This document shows, in pieces, positions 24,341 through 25,484 of a stretch of DNA of 25,484 nucleotides. This DNA is from Pseudomonadota bacterium. GTDB lineage: Bacteria > Desulfobacterota > Desulfovibrionia > Desulfovibrionales > Desulfovibrionaceae. The position numbers and the translations under genes were made by a program. The stretch spans positions 1-25,484 of the forward strand of contig JAEXRD010000119.1 of the NCBI GenBank assembly GCA_023438245.1, in the 5' to 3' direction. Under the pieces are notes generated by a model that was not told where the DNA came from, did no database searches, and worked only from the letters and a program-made list of their open reading frames with translations. The stretch's first letter is position 1. Every line of letters begins with the position of its first letter.

Positions 24341-25484
24341 ATGGCCCAGCCAGACAGCAACGCGCGGCGCGTTCGCCTTATTCTTCCGCCCGACAGGGCC
24401 TTCCTTCCCGCCGCGCTGGCCTGCGCCCACGAAACCCTCGCCGCTTTCGGCCTGCCCGATCCGGACGCCAAGCGGTTCGAACTCGCCCTGGAAGAGGTGC
24501 TGGTCAACGTCATCGACCACGGTTTCGAGGACGGTCCCGGAGACCCCTTCGAACTCGCCATCGGCAGCACCGCCCTGGGGGTGGAGGCCGTGATCCTCGA
24601 AAAGGGCATCCCCTTCGACCCGGCGGCCCTGCCCGCCTATGTCCCGCCAACCGGGCCGGAGGCGGAGGAAGCCCGGGGGCTGGGGCTGCACCTGGCCCAG
24701 TCCTGCCTGGACGAACTTGAGTTCAGCCTTCTGGGCGCGGAGGGCAAGAAGACGCGCCTGTACAAGCACTTTCCCTCCGGGGATGCGCCCGCCCGCCGCC
24801 AGGACGAGGAGCAGGCCCAGCCCCGCCGGGGCAAGCGCCGCAACGTCAGCTATGCCATTCGCCCCTTCGTGCCGGGCGACGCCATCAACATCGCCCGCTG
24901 CGCATGGCGGCTGCACGGCTACACCTTCTACGACGAGAACGTTTACCGGACGGAGCGCATCCAGGCCCTCAACCAGGGCGGCTGGATGCTCTCCCTCATC
25001 GCCGCCACCCCGGATGACGAGTTCGTGGCCCACGGCGCACTGGTCTTCGAGGACCCCGCCGACCAGACTGCCGAGCTGACCTACCTGCTGCGCGATTTCT
25101 CGCTGCGCGCCCAGAACTGCACCGACGACATCGTCGCCGAGCTTTTCGCCCTGGGGCGTTCCCGGAACCTCGCCGGCGTCACCGCCCATGTGGTGACCAA
25201 CCACTCCCACACGCAGCGCATGTCCATGCGGCAGGGCGTTGTGGAATGCGGCCTGGTCATCGGCTGCAGCCGGGCGGACTGGGATTTCAAATGGGTTGAG
25301 GGCGCGACCGCGCAGCGCATCAGCGAAGTGTCCTACTTCTGGCCGCTGCACATGCCCGCGCGCACGCTCTACCCCCCGGCCCGCCACCGGGACATGGTCC
25401 GCGCCATTTATGGCCGCATGGGTGCGGCGCACGAGTTCCTCGCTCCCCAAACCGCCCCGGCCCCGGCCTCGGCCCTGGCGACAG
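24341..25484 (+). CDS. RsbW-like ATPase fused to a GNAT domain (partial, 3' end outside)
   Basis: The gene runs off the window, with at least 381 codons and no stop. The N-terminal 140 residues are an HATPase_c_2 domain of the anti-sigma/serine-kinase (RsbW) type: N-box ELALEEVLVNVIDHGF (Asn56), EKGIPFDP (87-94) and GLGLHLAQ (113-120). The usual G1 aspartate is a glutamate (E87). A charged linker (about 145-168) leads to a GNAT-like domain beginning YAIRPFVPGDAINIARCAW and spanning at least to about 330. Such proteins normally switch partner proteins by phosphorylation, and the GNAT part suggests an acyl-transfer or acyl-CoA-sensing function; both are inferred. ATG 24341 has GGAGGA upstream at 24325-24330, with spacing of 10. 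Its partner (STAS antagonist or SpoIIE phosphatase) is not in the window. Confidence 0.87.
   Translation, partial: MAQPDSNARRVRLILPPDRAFLPAALACAHETLAAFGLPDPDAKRFELALEEVLVNVIDHGFEDGPGDPFELAIGSTALGVEAVILEKGIPFDPAALPAYVPPTGPEAEEARGLGLHLAQSCLDELEFSLLGAEGKKTRLYKHFPSGDAPARRQDEEQAQPRRGKRRNVSYAIRPFVPGDAINIARCAWRLHGYTFYDENVYRTERIQALNQGGWMLSLIAATPDDEFVAHGALVFEDPADQTAELTYLLRDFSLRAQNCTDDIVAELFALGRSRNLAGVTAHVVTNHSHTQRMSMRQGVVECGLVIGCSRADWDFKWVEGATAQRISEVSYFWPLHMPARTLYPPARHRDMVRAIYGRMGAAHEFLAPQTAPAPASALAT

Overview
The window is a GC-rich (well above 60% by eye), gene-dense bacterial chromosome segment. It most resembles a sulfate-reducing Desulfovibrionales genome. The grounds are a single-chain pyruvate:ferredoxin oxidoreductase with the cysteine-bearing C-terminal extension known from Desulfovibrio africanus, multi-PAS signalling proteins, a RicT-type PSP1 protein beside metG, and a Ptb-Buk pair. 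The lineage is inferred from protein resemblance, not from a marker gene. I see no rRNA, tRNA, CRISPR array, insertion sequence or phage gene.

Layout. 178-3831 (-): PFOR, ending in an intrinsic terminator and preceded by a good sigma-54 (-24/-12) promoter match. 4203-6074 (+): a SulP anion transporter with a STAS domain, convergent with 6061-6711 (-), a LysE-type exporter. The exporter is translationally coupled (ATGA) behind a PAS-PAS-PAS-GGDEF-EAL protein (6708-9362, -). 9594-10052 (+): MscL with a C-terminal zinc ribbon. A roughly 300-bp structured leader then precedes a 1119-aa membrane histidine kinase with four PAS domains (10360-13719, +). The kinase meets, tail to tail, a minus-strand operon read 17125 to 13716: IlvN-like ACT protein, phosphate butyryltransferase, butyrate kinase and a two-helix K+ channel. 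All its junctions overlap or are only 4 bp apart.

17401-18231 (+) is a metallo-beta-lactamase-fold hydrolase transcribed divergently from that operon. A stand-alone CheY-like receiver (18362-18760), ricT (18862-20352, with an in-frame 9-bp minisatellite) and metG (20415-22397, TTG start, strong terminator) follow. A PAS-GGDEF diguanylate cyclase (22568-23539) has its own sigma-70-like promoter overlapped by a perfect inverted repeat. It converges through a bidirectional terminator on a small secreted protein of the Yx(FWY)xxD repeat family (23612-24043, -). The window ends inside an RsbW-like ATPase fused to a GNAT domain (24341 to the end, +).

How the genes fit together. PFOR and Ptb-Buk are both acyl-CoA/energy steps: PFOR makes acetyl-CoA and reduced ferredoxin, and Ptb-Buk turns acyl-CoA into acyl phosphate and ATP. 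The rest is mostly signalling (two c-di-GMP proteins, a kinase, a receiver, an RsbW-like switch) and membrane transport. No genuinely new defence or mobile system is evident. The most unusual points are the ACT-Ptb-Buk-channel operon, the sigma-54-type promoter with upstream AGTCCG repeats at PFOR, a set of GCGAT palindromes at two promoter regions, and the inverted repeat at the diguanylate cyclase promoter.
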